Positions 8,576 to 17,128 of a stretch of 64,000 nt of DNA are shown piece after piece. Source of the DNA: Sporosarcina ureae DSM 2281 (GTDB taxonomy: Bacteria > Bacillota > Bacilli > Bacillales_A > Planococcaceae); the NCBI RefSeq assembly GCF_000425545.1, contig NZ_AUDQ01000003.1:62001-126000 (forward strand), read 5' to 3'. Under the pieces are notes generated by a model that was not told the origin of the DNA, did no database searches, and was given only the letters and a program-made list of their open reading frames with translations. The translations under genes were made by a program, and so were the position numbers. How positions within the stretch are numbered: position 1 is the stretch's first letter; each line of letters opens with the position of its first letter.

Positions 8576-9724
8576 TTATTTTTGGAATTTCTTTAGTTGA
8601 TCGCCGATGACATCCGCTAAAGAGAAGCCGGTTGTTTCTTCAGGCATTTCATAACTAAAGTTTTCTTCACGTGCTTCTTGAGGCTTTTCGATAAGATCTT
8701 TAATACTCAATGAGATACGTTTTTCTTGTGGATTTACGTCCAATACTTTTACTTGTATAGACTGTCCTTCTTCCAAGACTTCTTGTGGTGTACCGATATG
8801 CTCATGTGCAATACGTGAAATGTGTACGAGTCCTTCCACGCCAGGCAAGATCTCAACGAATGCACCATATGCTACAAGTCGTTTTACCGTACCATCCAGT
8901 ACAGAGCCGACTTCTGCCTTTTCTTCGATGTTTTCCCATGGTCCAGGCAATGTATCTTTAATGGATAGAGATACACGTTCTGCATCACGGTCAACAGACA
9001 ATACTTTGACTTGGATTTCGTCTCCTTCTTTCAACACGTCCGACACGCTTTCAATATGTCCGTGTGAAATTTGAGAAATGTGTACCAAACCATCTACCCC
9101 ACCGATATCAACGAATGCGCCGAAAGAAGCGATACGTTGGACTGTACCATCTAAAATGTCACCTTCTTGAATCTCAGAAAGTGCAGCTTCTTTTTTCTGC
9201 TCGTTCTGCGCTTGGACCACCGCACGGTGAGACAAGATCAATCGATTCTTTTCTTTTTCCATTTCCACGATTTTAAATGTCATCGTACGTCCTTTATAAT
9301 CATCAAATGATTCAACGAAGTGATCTTCTACTAAAGAAGCGGGAATAAATCCGCGAACGCCAAGGTCGACAACCAGTCCGCCTTTCACTACGTCCTTTAC
9401 TTCTGTTTCGATGATTTCACCGCTTTCAAATTTCTCTTCTAATGAATCCCATGCATTTTCCGCATCTACTTGGCGCTTGGACAAGACGTACGCCTCGTCT
9501 TCCACTTTAGTAATCGCCAACTCTAATTCGTCACCGACTGAGACTGCATCTGCTGCTTTTTCAATATGCAAGCTAGAAAGTTCACTGATCGGAATCACGC
9601 CGTCAAAAGGAGCACCAGCGATTTCAACCGTCACCGATTTCTCTTCAACTTTTGTCACTACACCCGTTACGTGTGCACCTTCACCGTATTCTTTAACTTC
9701 ATCCATATTCATCTCTTCAGTCAT
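8576..9724 (-). CDS. ypfD: Ribosomal protein S1-like protein (YpfD)
   Basis: 382-residue RNA-binding protein with four S1 (OB-fold) repeats. The third and fourth carry the clearest signatures (GAFVDIGGVDGLVHISQISH and GAFVEILPGVEGLVHISRIAH). It corresponds to B. subtilis YpfD, a shorter relative of E. coli S1, and probably binds mRNA at the 30S subunit. In low-GC Gram-positives this protein is not essential as it is in E. coli. The C-terminal tail is acidic and variable. Often annotated rpsA; standalone transcript with its own terminator. Confidence 0.95.
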   Translation of the reverse strand: MTEEMNMDEVKEYGEGAHVTGVVTKVEEKSVTVEIAGAPFDGVIPISELSSLHIEKAADAVSVGDELELAITKVEDEAYVLSKRQVDAENAWDSLEEKFESGEIIETEVKDVVKGGLVVDLGVRGFIPASLVEDHFVESFDDYKGRTMTFKIVEMEKEKNRLILSHRAVVQAQNEQKKEAALSEIQEGDILDGTVQRIASFGAFVDIGGVDGLVHISQISHGHIESVSDVLKEGDEIQVKVLSVDRDAERVSLSIKDTLPGPWENIEEKAEVGSVLDGTVKRLVAYGAFVEILPGVEGLVHISRIAHEHIGTPQEVLEEGQSIQVKVLDVNPQEKRISLSIKDLIEKPQEAREENFSYEMPEETTGFSLADVIGDQLKKFQK

Positions 9725-9804
9725 ATGTAGCCCTCCTCCATAATGAATCCTATCTCTATATTATGCGAATTGAGACTTAAAAACAAAAAATTACACTTAT
9801 TCTT

Positions 9805-10389
9805 TTATTTGTACTGTTCTATCAACTTAGATATCTCTGCCATAATCGCCTCTGTTACCTCTTCAGCAGATGCTTTTCTTTCACGATAAGCCGTCATATC
9901 CATAGCTTCTCCATACACGACTTTTAGTTGCGAAAAGGCTTTATACGGTCCAATGATTGCACAAGGAACGACTTTCGCCTCTCCACCTTTTAACGCAAAG
10001 AATCCTGCGCCTGCCAAACCTTTTCCAATCTCTCCCGTTTTGCTTCTCGTTCCTTCAGGGAAAAGGCCTACCACTTTGTCTTCCCGTAATAGTTTAATGG
10101 TTTTACGGAATGCTTCTCGGTCACTCATGCCACGTTTTACAGGATATGCCTGTACTTTTGGCAACAACGTTTTCAGAACTGGCTTATCAAATAGCTCTTC
10201 TTTGGCCATAAAATGAACCGTTCTCGGACATGTAATACCGACTATAGGCGGATCTAAATTATCTATATGATTCGTACATAAGAGCACGCCGCCTTGTTTC
10301 GGGAAGTTTTCTTTGCCGATTACCTTAATTCGATAAAGTGGATAGCAAACAGTACCAATCAAAAATTTGCCAAGTGGATATAAATTCAT
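9805..10389 (-). CDS. plsC: 1-acyl-sn-glycerol-3-phosphate acyltransferase
   Basis: 194-residue membrane-associated acyltransferase that forms phosphatidic acid. Motif I NHIDNLD (His41, Asp46) is the catalytic NHx4D, and FPEGTRS (110-116) is the glycerol-phosphate binding motif III. A hydrophobic N-terminus (about 1-20) anchors it. It overlaps cmk by four bases (ATGA), so translation is coupled. The cmk-plsC pair is common in Bacillales. Confidence 0.93.
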   Translation of the reverse strand: MNLYPLGKFLIGTVCYPLYRIKVIGKENFPKQGGVLLCTNHIDNLDPPIVGITCPRTVHFMAKEELFDKPVLKTLLPKVQAYPVKRGMSDREAFRKTIKLLREDKVVGLFPEGTRSKTGEIGKGLAGAGFFALKGGEAKVVPCAIIGPYKAFSQLKVVYGEAMDMTAYRERKASAEEVTEAIMAEISKLIEQYK

Positions 10390-11063
10390 TGAGCTAACCT
10401 CTTTTCGGCATATTCGACAATACTATTCGTCACTTCTTCTATTGTCTTCCCTGTTGTGTCAATTGTAATCGCATCTTCTGCTTTTTTTAATGGAGAAATT
10501 TTACGTTCGCTGTCCGCTCGGTCTCTCTCGCTAATTTCCCTTTTCAATGTTTCATAATCCGACTTCATTCCACGCTTTTGTTCTTCTAGTAAACGACGCT
10601 CTGCACGCTCTTCTACAGAAGCTGTCATGAAAATTTTTAATTCCGCTTCAGGTAAGACGGCAGTACCTATATCCCTGCCATCCATTACAACGGATGATTC
10701 TGCTGCTAGATTTTGCTGTTTAGCGACCAAGAGGTCACGGACAGATGTTAAAGCCGCTATCGCTGAGACATTTGTAGTCACTTCGTGCGAACGTATCGCA
10801 TCGGTTACCTCTATACCGTCTAACAAAACTTTTTGCACTTGTTCATCCGGTTGCAATTCAATTTCTGTTTGCGCAATCAATCGTGTGATTTCTTCCTCAT
10901 TGCGCAGATCTATGGCGCTTTGAAGTACTTTGTAAGTAATGGCACGATACATGGCTCCTGTATCGATATACGTATATCCTAATTTTTTAGCTACCAATTT
11001 AGCAATTGTACTTTTACCTGCCGCTGCCGGTCCGTCAATTGCGATTCTCATTCCAGCTGTCAT
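10386..11063 (-). CDS. cmk: Cytidylate kinase
   Basis: Phosphorylates CMP and dCMP using ATP. The P-loop GPAAAGKS (11-18), the DGRDIGT motif (substrate and lid region) and the TASVEERAERR helix are all present; 225 aa is normal. The ATG of MTAGMRIAID has GGAGGGG about 9 bases upstream, so it is kept although many homologues begin at MRIAID. Confidence 0.96.
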   Translation of the reverse strand: MTAGMRIAIDGPAAAGKSTIAKLVAKKLGYTYIDTGAMYRAITYKVLQSAIDLRNEEEITRLIAQTEIELQPDEQVQKVLLDGIEVTDAIRSHEVTTNVSAIAALTSVRDLLVAKQQNLAAESSVVMDGRDIGTAVLPEAELKIFMTASVEERAERRLLEEQKRGMKSDYETLKREISERDRADSERKISPLKKAEDAITIDTTGKTIEEVTNSIVEYAEKRLAQ

Positions 11064-11106
11064 GATGAAAACCCCTCCATTTACGCCTTTATTGTACCAT
11101 AAGCAA

Positions 11107-11137
11107 AAAGGAAAAGTCTGCTCTCGACAGACTTTCC
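11107..11137 (-). terminator. Intrinsic terminator after the PilZ gene
   Basis: Minus-strand stem GGAAAGTCTG/CAGACTTTTCC starting two bases after the stop codon, followed by TTTTTG. Confidence 0.82.
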
Positions 11138-11139
11138 CT

Positions 11140-11781
11140 TTAGCTATTTCGTAATTCTAACTGTCGTTCAAAGCAATAGCGGATAATGTGTTGTCGATCT
11201 TTGTCGTCTATTTCATTAAACGTGAAAGAGCTCAGTCTGCGCTTCTCGCTTTCCCAGTTTCTGACTACTCTCGCTTTGCATGAAACATATTTGATTTCTG
11301 ACTTCGAGAAATACAATACGATCAGTAATTTCACCTCTGTATTTTGCGTGAAATAATCATGATCTTTCATATTGACTGCTAATCCGCCAGCGCTGAGATC
11401 CAACGATACCAATTGCAACGATGTGGAGTCTGCCTGTAACGCCACGTCCAATGACGTATCGACACGAACAAATTCTCTTCTTTGGATCTTCATCAAGTTT
11501 TGATCACCAGGATATTTCAGTTTAAGCATCGGTATCGTTTGGTTGACTCGACTATGCACCTCGGTACGAAATGCGTACGACATCTTATACTGATCTACAA
11601 ATGTAACGAGAAGCTGTGTACCATCTATGAAGAATGCTGTTTTGCCCGTCATCATGTTAATAGGATAATCCATCATGAAGTGCTCTTCACCTTCAATATC
11701 CACTACTCGACATTTAAATTTCTCCGATTCCTCGGTATAATCTTTTTCTAATGTTAATACCGTCCCGATACTTAGTCTCAT
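11140..11781 (-). CDS. PilZ-domain c-di-GMP-binding protein (YpfA/MotI-like)
   Basis: About 213 residues. The C-terminal PilZ domain contains RREFVR (arginines that grip c-di-GMP) and, 27 residues on, DLSAGGL, the two halves of the PilZ signature. The N-terminal half resembles the YcgR-type beta barrel. B. subtilis YpfA (MotI), at the same position beside ypeB and cmk, acts as a flagellar clutch that disengages MotA when c-di-GMP is high; that role here is inferred. The start is uncertain: ATG at 11781 follows AGGTGG closely, and an alternative ATG lies at 11796. Confidence 0.85.
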   Translation of the reverse strand: MRLSIGTVLTLEKDYTEESEKFKCRVVDIEGEEHFMMDYPINMMTGKTAFFIDGTQLLVTFVDQYKMSYAFRTEVHSRVNQTIPMLKLKYPGDQNLMKIQRREFVRVDTSLDVALQADSTSLQLVSLDLSAGGLAVNMKDHDYFTQNTEVKLLIVLYFSKSEIKYVSCKARVVRNWESEKRRLSSFTFNEIDDKDRQHIIRYCFERQLELRNS

Positions 11782-11847
11782 TTCTCCACCTGCCATTCGT
11801 CCTATACTTTCATTATGTCATGTGGAGTAATTTTTTCCAATCCTTTT

Positions 11848-13131
11848 TTATTGTTTTTCTGTTGTAATGACTTCTAACGTCTCCGTGTCAACGAGAATCT
11901 TGTACGTCTCCAAATTTTCTTCTCCAGAAACGATTGTTAAATAATGCGCCAGGCGTTGCTCCTTTTGACTATTTTCTACGTATGCAAGCTCCTGAGCCAT
12001 TACTGTAACATCCGGTCTAAAGAACGTGTGCCACTCCGCTGTACGAATAGGCTGTGGTTTCGGCTGTTCTTTACGAATGTATTCAGACGCATTCAGACCG
12101 ATCACTTCACCGTTGTCTTTCGCTAATTTGATATGAATCGGGTCTGAGAATACTTTGGCATCATTTTCAGGAGACACCCTAACGTAAACAAAGTGCCATG
12201 CGTTATCATTTTCTCTAGCCTCTTCTAAAACTAGATCCTTATACTCCGCCTTCTGTAAAAACTCATCAGCCATTTTCTCTAACTCTTCATATGATACTGT
12301 TGGCTTACCCATGCGACGCTCCACGAGATACGACAGAACATGTCCACCTTTTTCAGTTAAATCTAAATAGCCGATTGAAGAGTTTTCCGCAAAACGAATA
12401 TGGTAAAACGGATATGGCGCACCTTTTCTACTTTTTTCCGCTGCAATGATATCATTTGACACACTCGGCAGAAGCTTTTTAAATTTTTGAATCGCCTCGT
12501 CCTCGGTAATTTTCTTTTCTTTAATATTACGCAACTCTTTTTTCTTTTCTGCATCGGACTCACTTGCTGTTAAAGGAAATACTGCTTCTGTATATTCCAT
12601 AACGGACTCGCCCATTTTGGACCAATTTGCCTGACCATCGGGTGAGTCACGCAATTTTTTCTCCCAGTTGCTCATGGACATTCTTCTTGAAAACATATCT
12701 TTTGTCGCCAACTGCCATTCACTTGTCAGTTCATTCAAATTCTCTGAAGCACGCTTCATCACACCATAATATTTATCTGGGTCACCTTGTTCTGTAGATT
12801 CCTTTGCAAAATTCCCTAACCGTCCTAAATAATTCATCCAAGAAGTAGAGAAACTTTCATCTACAGGAAGTGAGGAAATAGATGATTTGATGTCTGAAGA
12901 TAAACGCCAAATATCTTCCCGTTCTTTTGCAGAACTTTTCTGATCTTCAAAAAGTAACGACTTGTTTACTGCTTCTTCCAACTCGCCAAGTTTTTGTGAG
13001 GCATCTGTCATACTTTTAGAGTATTGGCCATTCAATGCAATCGATAAATCTTCATTTTCACGCACCGTTCCAAACGTATATATCCCCAATACAATAAATG
13101 CATAGGTCAGTATGAAAATCATTTGCTTCAT
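11848..13131 (-). CDS. ypeB: Germination protein YpeB
   Basis: 427-residue partner of the spore cortex lytic enzyme SleB; in Bacillus each protein needs the other for stable deposition in the spore. A single N-terminal membrane or signal helix (about 3-20) is followed by a helical domain and C-terminal PepSY-like repeats (for example GYLDLTEKGGHVLSYL and EVIGLNASEYIR). It is 22 bases downstream of sleB in the same direction, the conserved sleB-ypeB operon. Confidence 0.95.
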   Translation of the reverse strand: MKQMIFILTYAFIVLGIYTFGTVRENEDLSIALNGQYSKSMTDASQKLGELEEAVNKSLLFEDQKSSAKEREDIWRLSSDIKSSISSLPVDESFSTSWMNYLGRLGNFAKESTEQGDPDKYYGVMKRASENLNELTSEWQLATKDMFSRRMSMSNWEKKLRDSPDGQANWSKMGESVMEYTEAVFPLTASESDAEKKKELRNIKEKKITEDEAIQKFKKLLPSVSNDIIAAEKSRKGAPYPFYHIRFAENSSIGYLDLTEKGGHVLSYLVERRMGKPTVSYEELEKMADEFLQKAEYKDLVLEEARENDNAWHFVYVRVSPENDAKVFSDPIHIKLAKDNGEVIGLNASEYIRKEQPKPQPIRTAEWHTFFRPDVTVMAQELAYVENSQKEQRLAHYLTIVSGEENLETYKILVDTETLEVITTEKQ

Positions 13132-13153
13132 AATAAGCTAGGTCCTCCTTTCT

Positions 13154-13951
13154 TTAGTCACAAAATATGTGTAGACCGATTTTCTTTATTTGCGGTCTCG
13201 ACCAAATCCATTTACTAGTAGCCGTTATTGGATTGAAATAGTAAATTGCGTTTTCTGAAGGATCCCAGCCGTTGATCGCATCGATGACCGCTTCTTTCGC
13301 GCGCTCATTCGGAGTTAGCCAAATCTGTCCATCCGCAACCGCAGTAAACGCTCCTGGTTGAAAAATGACGCCACCAATTGAATCAGGAAAATCTGCATGT
13401 TCGACCCGATTTAAAATAACCGCTGCTACCGCCACTTGTCCTTCATATGGCTCTCCACGAGATTCACCATATACTGCATTGGCCAATAAATTAATATCTT
13501 GATCGGTATATTTAGGTGGTGCTTGCATTTGGGTTTGCGACTGCTTATGTGGCGCACTTCCCTTTTTCACTTGCGATTCCAGCGACTGACCACCATAATA
13601 AGTAAATTGGTGTCCTTTAGCTATCTGACCCTTTACATACTTTTCATCGTAATCAGAAATTCCTTTTAACTTCTTCTGGGTTCCTTTACCTGCAATTCCG
13701 TCAAGCGGTAATCCGTATTGCTCTTGGAAATTGCGTAATGCCCAGTAAGTTCCATATCCGAAATTACCATCAATTTCTCCATGATAGAAACCGATATATT
13801 GAAGCCTTGCTTGCAACTCAATGACATCGTCTCCTTTTGCACCTTTGGCCAAATCACGTCCACTGAATGCTTCACTATGACTCGCAAAGAAAGAAAACAT
13901 CATGATGCCTGCCAGTAATAAAAATAGGAAGCGTTTTGTAATTCGCTTCAT
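13154..13951 (-). CDS. sleB: Spore cortex-lytic enzyme SleB
   Basis: Lytic transglycosylase that breaks down muramic-delta-lactam cortex during germination. The 265-residue precursor has a signal peptide (to about residue 28), a PG_binding_1 domain (KGAKGDDVIELQARLQ onward), a spacer rich in Gln and Ser, and the hydrolase-2 domain with catalytic Glu in YGESRGEPYEGQ (about residue 163). Start: GGAGGTGG places the ribosome-binding site 9 bases from the ATG of MKRITKRF, so the longer frame is rejected. A TGAATA...CATAAT pair at 14002-13971 resembles a sigma-G promoter, but its 20-base spacer is long. Confidence 0.95.
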   Translation of the reverse strand: MKRITKRFLFLLLAGIMMFSFFASHSEAFSGRDLAKGAKGDDVIELQARLQYIGFYHGEIDGNFGYGTYWALRNFQEQYGLPLDGIAGKGTQKKLKGISDYDEKYVKGQIAKGHQFTYYGGQSLESQVKKGSAPHKQSQTQMQAPPKYTDQDINLLANAVYGESRGEPYEGQVAVAAVILNRVEHADFPDSIGGVIFQPGAFTAVADGQIWLTPNERAKEAVIDAINGWDPSENAIYYFNPITATSKWIWSRPQIKKIGLHIFCD

Positions 13952-14016
13952 CGACATCCACCTCCAATAAATTATGCTTCCTTGTAGTTTGTCCAATATT
14001 CAGTATTTTATAAGGC

Positions 14017-14048
14017 AAAAAATCCGTCTGATTTCCTCAGACGGATTT
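14017..14048 (-). terminator. Intrinsic terminator after prsW
   Basis: Perfect 12-bp minus-strand stem AAATCCGTCTGA/TCAGACGGATTT with 5-base loop and trailing T residues, starting immediately at the prsW stop codon. Confidence 0.85.
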
Positions 14049-14729
14049 CTAAAAGTTTGATTGATTTCTTTTTCTAAATTGTTGCATCGCAAAAGTGTGC
14101 GCGTACTTCACTCGCGTCAGCCCGAACCACCAAAGGAACAACATGAAAGGGATTATTAAATACAGCCAATAATCATAGGTAAATAAAATCGAATTGTAGA
14201 GTACATGAAGCAAGAATGGCGCCAAAAATGCAACGGTAATCCATTTCGCTTTTTCTGACACTGCAGAAAACTTAGCTTTACCAAAGTAATATCCCATGAC
14301 GACACCAAATAACGCGTGACTTGAAACTGGTAATAATGCACGAATAAAAGCTGTATCCAAACCGAAAGACAGTAAATATAAAATGTTCTCTACTGTAGCG
14401 AAGCCGAGCGACACACTTGCTCCATATAAAATTCCATCATAGGCATCTTCAAATTCGGTTGTTTTATAAACAAGAATAAAGATAATAATCCATTTAAAAA
14501 ATTCTTCTAAACTGCTCGTAAATAACACATTGTGAAAAAAATCATTAGTAAATACGTGCTCTTCTTCAAATACATGCTGGATAAACAAAATGGGAAATGT
14601 CATGATTGCACCGTAAATGAATGCATGGAATAGCGTCTTGGATGGCTCCTTGGCAATTTGTTTACGTAAATACAAATAACTGAAAAGTGCCAGCGCCGGC
14701 GCTATTGCGACTGTCAGTAAAATAAACAT
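14049..14729 (-). CDS. prsW: Intramembrane protease PrsW
   Basis: 226-residue polytopic membrane protein (about seven or eight helices) of the CAAX/PrsW glutamic protease class. The EEFFKW motif (Glu75, Glu76) and the downstream conserved ATVENILYL and SSHALFGVVMGYYFG segments supply catalytic residues. In B. subtilis PrsW makes the site-1 cut of anti-sigma factor RsiW; the substrate here is inferred and no sigW/rsiW is in the window. gudB, which separates prsW from ypdA in B. subtilis, is absent. Confidence 0.93.
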   Translation of the reverse strand: MFILLTVAIAPALALFSYLYLRKQIAKEPSKTLFHAFIYGAIMTFPILFIQHVFEEEHVFTNDFFHNVLFTSSLEEFFKWIIIFILVYKTTEFEDAYDGILYGASVSLGFATVENILYLLSFGLDTAFIRALLPVSSHALFGVVMGYYFGKAKFSAVSEKAKWITVAFLAPFLLHVLYNSILFTYDYWLYLIIPFMLFLWWFGLTRVKYAHTFAMQQFRKRNQSNF

Positions 14730-14809
14730 AGGCGCCTCCTCATGTCGCTAGTATATCACATCCTATACGATGAAAACCGCCTGACCTAAAAGGCAAGCGA
14801 CTCATCCAT

Positions 14810-15772
14810 TCACTTATTTTGTGCAATACATTGCGCAATCATTCCACCATGGAAACGACCATTTTCGATGAAAATTTCATTAGCATTATTACCTGCTGCA
14901 ATGACACCTGCGATGAATAAATTAGTAACGTTCGTTTCCATCGTATCTTCATTGAAAACAGGCCGTCCAGATTGTTCATCAACATCAATACCTATTTTAC
15001 GTAAAAATGCATGATCCGGGTGATAGCCGATCATTGCAAAGACATAATCGCTTTCAAGATTAAATGTCGTTCCTTGCTGATTGACGGTAACCGCTTTTTC
15101 AGTAATCTTCGTTACACACGCGTTAAAATGCATATCGATTTGACCGTTACGCACTAAACTATCAAAGCCAGGCAATATCCAAGGTTTCACACTTTTCGAA
15201 TACGTTTCATTTCGATAAAGGACTGTTACATGCGCACCTGCACGTTGTAATTCCAGCGCTGCGTCGACAGCGGAGTTTTTCCCACCAATGACTGTCACTT
15301 TTTTATTGAAGTACGGATGTGCTTCTTTGAAGTAATGGTAGACAGTAGGCAAATTCTCTCCTTCGACATGTAAACGATTCGGTTGATCATAATAACCTGT
15401 TGCCACTACGACATATTTCGCATCATAAACGGCTTTATTCGTTGTCACGACAAATCGACCATGCTGTTGATCGATATCTTCTACTCGCTCATGACTGTTG
15501 ATCTGCAAGTTTTCGATTTGCGCAACGGTTCTATAATAGACTAGTGCATCATTACGCTTTGGTTTATCGATTGCTGTAATGAACGGCGTCTTGCCTATCG
15601 ATAATTTCATACTGGAACTAAAAAATGTTTGGTGAGTCGGATAATTATAAATGGAATTCACGATATTTCCTTTTTCGATCACCACTACCGACAAACCTAT
15701 ATTTTGTAATTCAATTGCCGCCGACAAGCCACATGGACCGCCACCGACAATTACTGCATCTACAGAATTCAT
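14810..15772 (-). CDS. ypdA: Bacillithiol disulfide reductase YpdA
   Basis: Flavoprotein (320 aa) that reduces bacillithiol disulfide with NADPH. GGGPCG (10-15) is the FAD dinucleotide fold with the family-specific Cys14, which replaces the CxxC of thioredoxin reductases. The second Rossmann motif, VIGGKNSAVDAA, binds NADPH. The C-terminal FIAGVIAAGNNANEIFIENGR block is typical of YpdA. Its presence indicates a bacillithiol-using Firmicute. It runs with the metallophosphoesterase gene 28 bases upstream. Confidence 0.93.
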   Translation of the reverse strand: MNSVDAVIVGGGPCGLSAAIELQNIGLSVVVIEKGNIVNSIYNYPTHQTFFSSSMKLSIGKTPFITAIDKPKRNDALVYYRTVAQIENLQINSHERVEDIDQQHGRFVVTTNKAVYDAKYVVVATGYYDQPNRLHVEGENLPTVYHYFKEAHPYFNKKVTVIGGKNSAVDAALELQRAGAHVTVLYRNETYSKSVKPWILPGFDSLVRNGQIDMHFNACVTKITEKAVTVNQQGTTFNLESDYVFAMIGYHPDHAFLRKIGIDVDEQSGRPVFNEDTMETNVTNLFIAGVIAAGNNANEIFIENGRFHGGMIAQCIAQNK

Positions 15773-15800
15773 GATATCTTCTCTCCTAATTTTTTGCGTT

Positions 15801-16565
15801 CTAGTAATGAACTTCTACTACATGACATTCGGGTTTCGCACCGAAACGCAACGGCACCATCGTCGTTCCGTAGCCATTACTAATTAATTTCGCTCTGTTT
15901 CCCGTCGTCTCGAAACGACCAAGGTCTTGCATACCCCAAGGCCCCAGTCTAATCTGGCCTCCATGTGTATGGCCGGCAAGAGATAATTCCGGTTGCAACT
16001 TTTCTTCAAACTTTCGAAAATACGAAGGATTATGTACAGCAAGGATTAGATGATCATATCCTTTTGCAGAATCCACGGCCTGATCAATCTCTACTTTTCC
16101 GTTATTTGGATCTTGCAGCCCACATATACCGAAACATGGATGGTTCGGTATCGATGCAGTACTGTTAACCAGCACTTTGCCACCAACTTGTTCCATCACA
16201 CGTAGTATATTTTCTGTACCTACTTCTTGGTCATTATTGCCGAAAATATAAAAAATCGGTCCTATCGAAGCGAGTAAGCGCATGTTGCGTTTAATTCGCT
16301 CAATTGGCACGCCACCTTCTGCTACGTCTCCACCGACAATCACTGCATCAATAGAACGCGTACGTAAATCATTAATCAGCCGCTGAGGAATACTGCGCCT
16401 GTGAATATCCGAAATAAAGAACACGTTCAATTTATTAGTTGGAGTGGAATTAATATGTAACATATGTGTAAGCACACGATTCCGATGGGCTAAGGCATAC
16501 ATATACGTCAGCATAGTTGTCGCTGATAAAAAAACTGATAATCCCGCTATTCGAACCTTTTTCAT
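15801..16565 (-). CDS. Metallophosphoesterase (YpbG-like), membrane anchored
   Basis: 254-residue calcineurin-type phosphoesterase. The dimetal ligand motifs are in order: ISDIH, GGDVAEGG, GNNDQ, VHNPS and GHTHGGQ. A hydrophobic N-terminal helix (about 5-26) should anchor it to the membrane. B. subtilis YpbG is at the same place; relatives such as YaeI act on phosphodiesters or lipid-linked substrates, but the substrate here is not shown. Confidence 0.9.
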   Translation of the reverse strand: MKKVRIAGLSVFLSATTMLTYMYALAHRNRVLTHMLHINSTPTNKLNVFFISDIHRRSIPQRLINDLRTRSIDAVIVGGDVAEGGVPIERIKRNMRLLASIGPIFYIFGNNDQEVGTENILRVMEQVGGKVLVNSTASIPNHPCFGICGLQDPNNGKVEIDQAVDSAKGYDHLILAVHNPSYFRKFEEKLQPELSLAGHTHGGQIRLGPWGMQDLGRFETTGNRAKLISNGYGTTMVPLRFGAKPECHVVEVHY

Positions 16566-16581
16566 TAGTCAACTCCCATAG

Positions 16582-16609
16582 AAAAAAGCAAAGCGTCTAC
16601 TTTGCTTTT
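16582..16609 (-). terminator. Intrinsic terminator after the 110-residue membrane protein
   Basis: Minus-strand hairpin AAAGCAAAG/CTTTGCTTT with a 6-base loop and a TTTTTT tail, just upstream of the metallophosphoesterase start. Confidence 0.75.
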
Positions 16610-16665
16610 GTAGTAGTAATTTTCATTAGTAGTATAGCAAGAATCCAATAAAATCCCTAACCATT

Positions 16666-16998
16666 TTACTGCACGTAGGAAACGGCATGCATGTAATCTA
16701 TTATGGCCGGGTAAAACCCAACCGATAACTCGACTTTTTCAACAGGTACTTGATCGGGAACGTCAGGAGAATAGAGATCCGATAATACATAGAGTAGTAT
16801 AACAATAGGTATTAAAGTAAAAATCGCCAGAAAAATATTGATGACTTTCACACGACCATATTGCTCCTCTTTCTTCTTTCCGTGTACTTCAGCACGAGAA
16901 GGAAGTTTATCAAAAGGCACTTTTTCTTTAATCTCTCTTCGCTGCTGTTCAAAATCCATTTTATACTGTTCGTTTAACATGTCTAATTTCTCCTTCAC
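16666..16998 (-). CDS. Single-pass membrane protein at the ypbE position, no LysM domain
   Basis: 110 residues: a charged, coiled-coil-like N-terminus (about 1-48, rich in Glu, Lys and Gln), one transmembrane helix (about 50-70) and a 40-residue outer tail ending in HAVSYVQ. B. subtilis YpbE sits here, next to recQ, and is about twice as long with a C-terminal LysM domain. Nothing in the 60 bases after this stop codon restores a LysM sequence in any minus-strand frame. It may be a shortened YpbE relative or an unrelated small protein. Function unknown. Confidence 0.6.
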   Translation of the reverse strand: MKEKLDMLNEQYKMDFEQQRREIKEKVPFDKLPSRAEVHGKKKEEQYGRVKVINIFLAIFTLIPIVILLYVLSDLYSPDVPDQVPVEKVELSVGFYPAIIDYMHAVSYVQ

Positions 16999-17128
16999 AC
17001 CGCATAATGTCTGTTGCTATTATATGATGTAATTCCTTTGTTCATCCGTGAAAAGTACGTCCGCTCACAAACTCATCTATCTCTATTATGCCGAATTTTG
17101 TCTAAAAAGTAAATACAGACAGACTGCT

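Noticed and set aside
13971-14002. Sigma-G promoter for sleB (TGAATA ... CATAAT)
   Set aside because: The spacer is 20 bases, longer than the usual 17-18, so it is mentioned only in the sleB entry.
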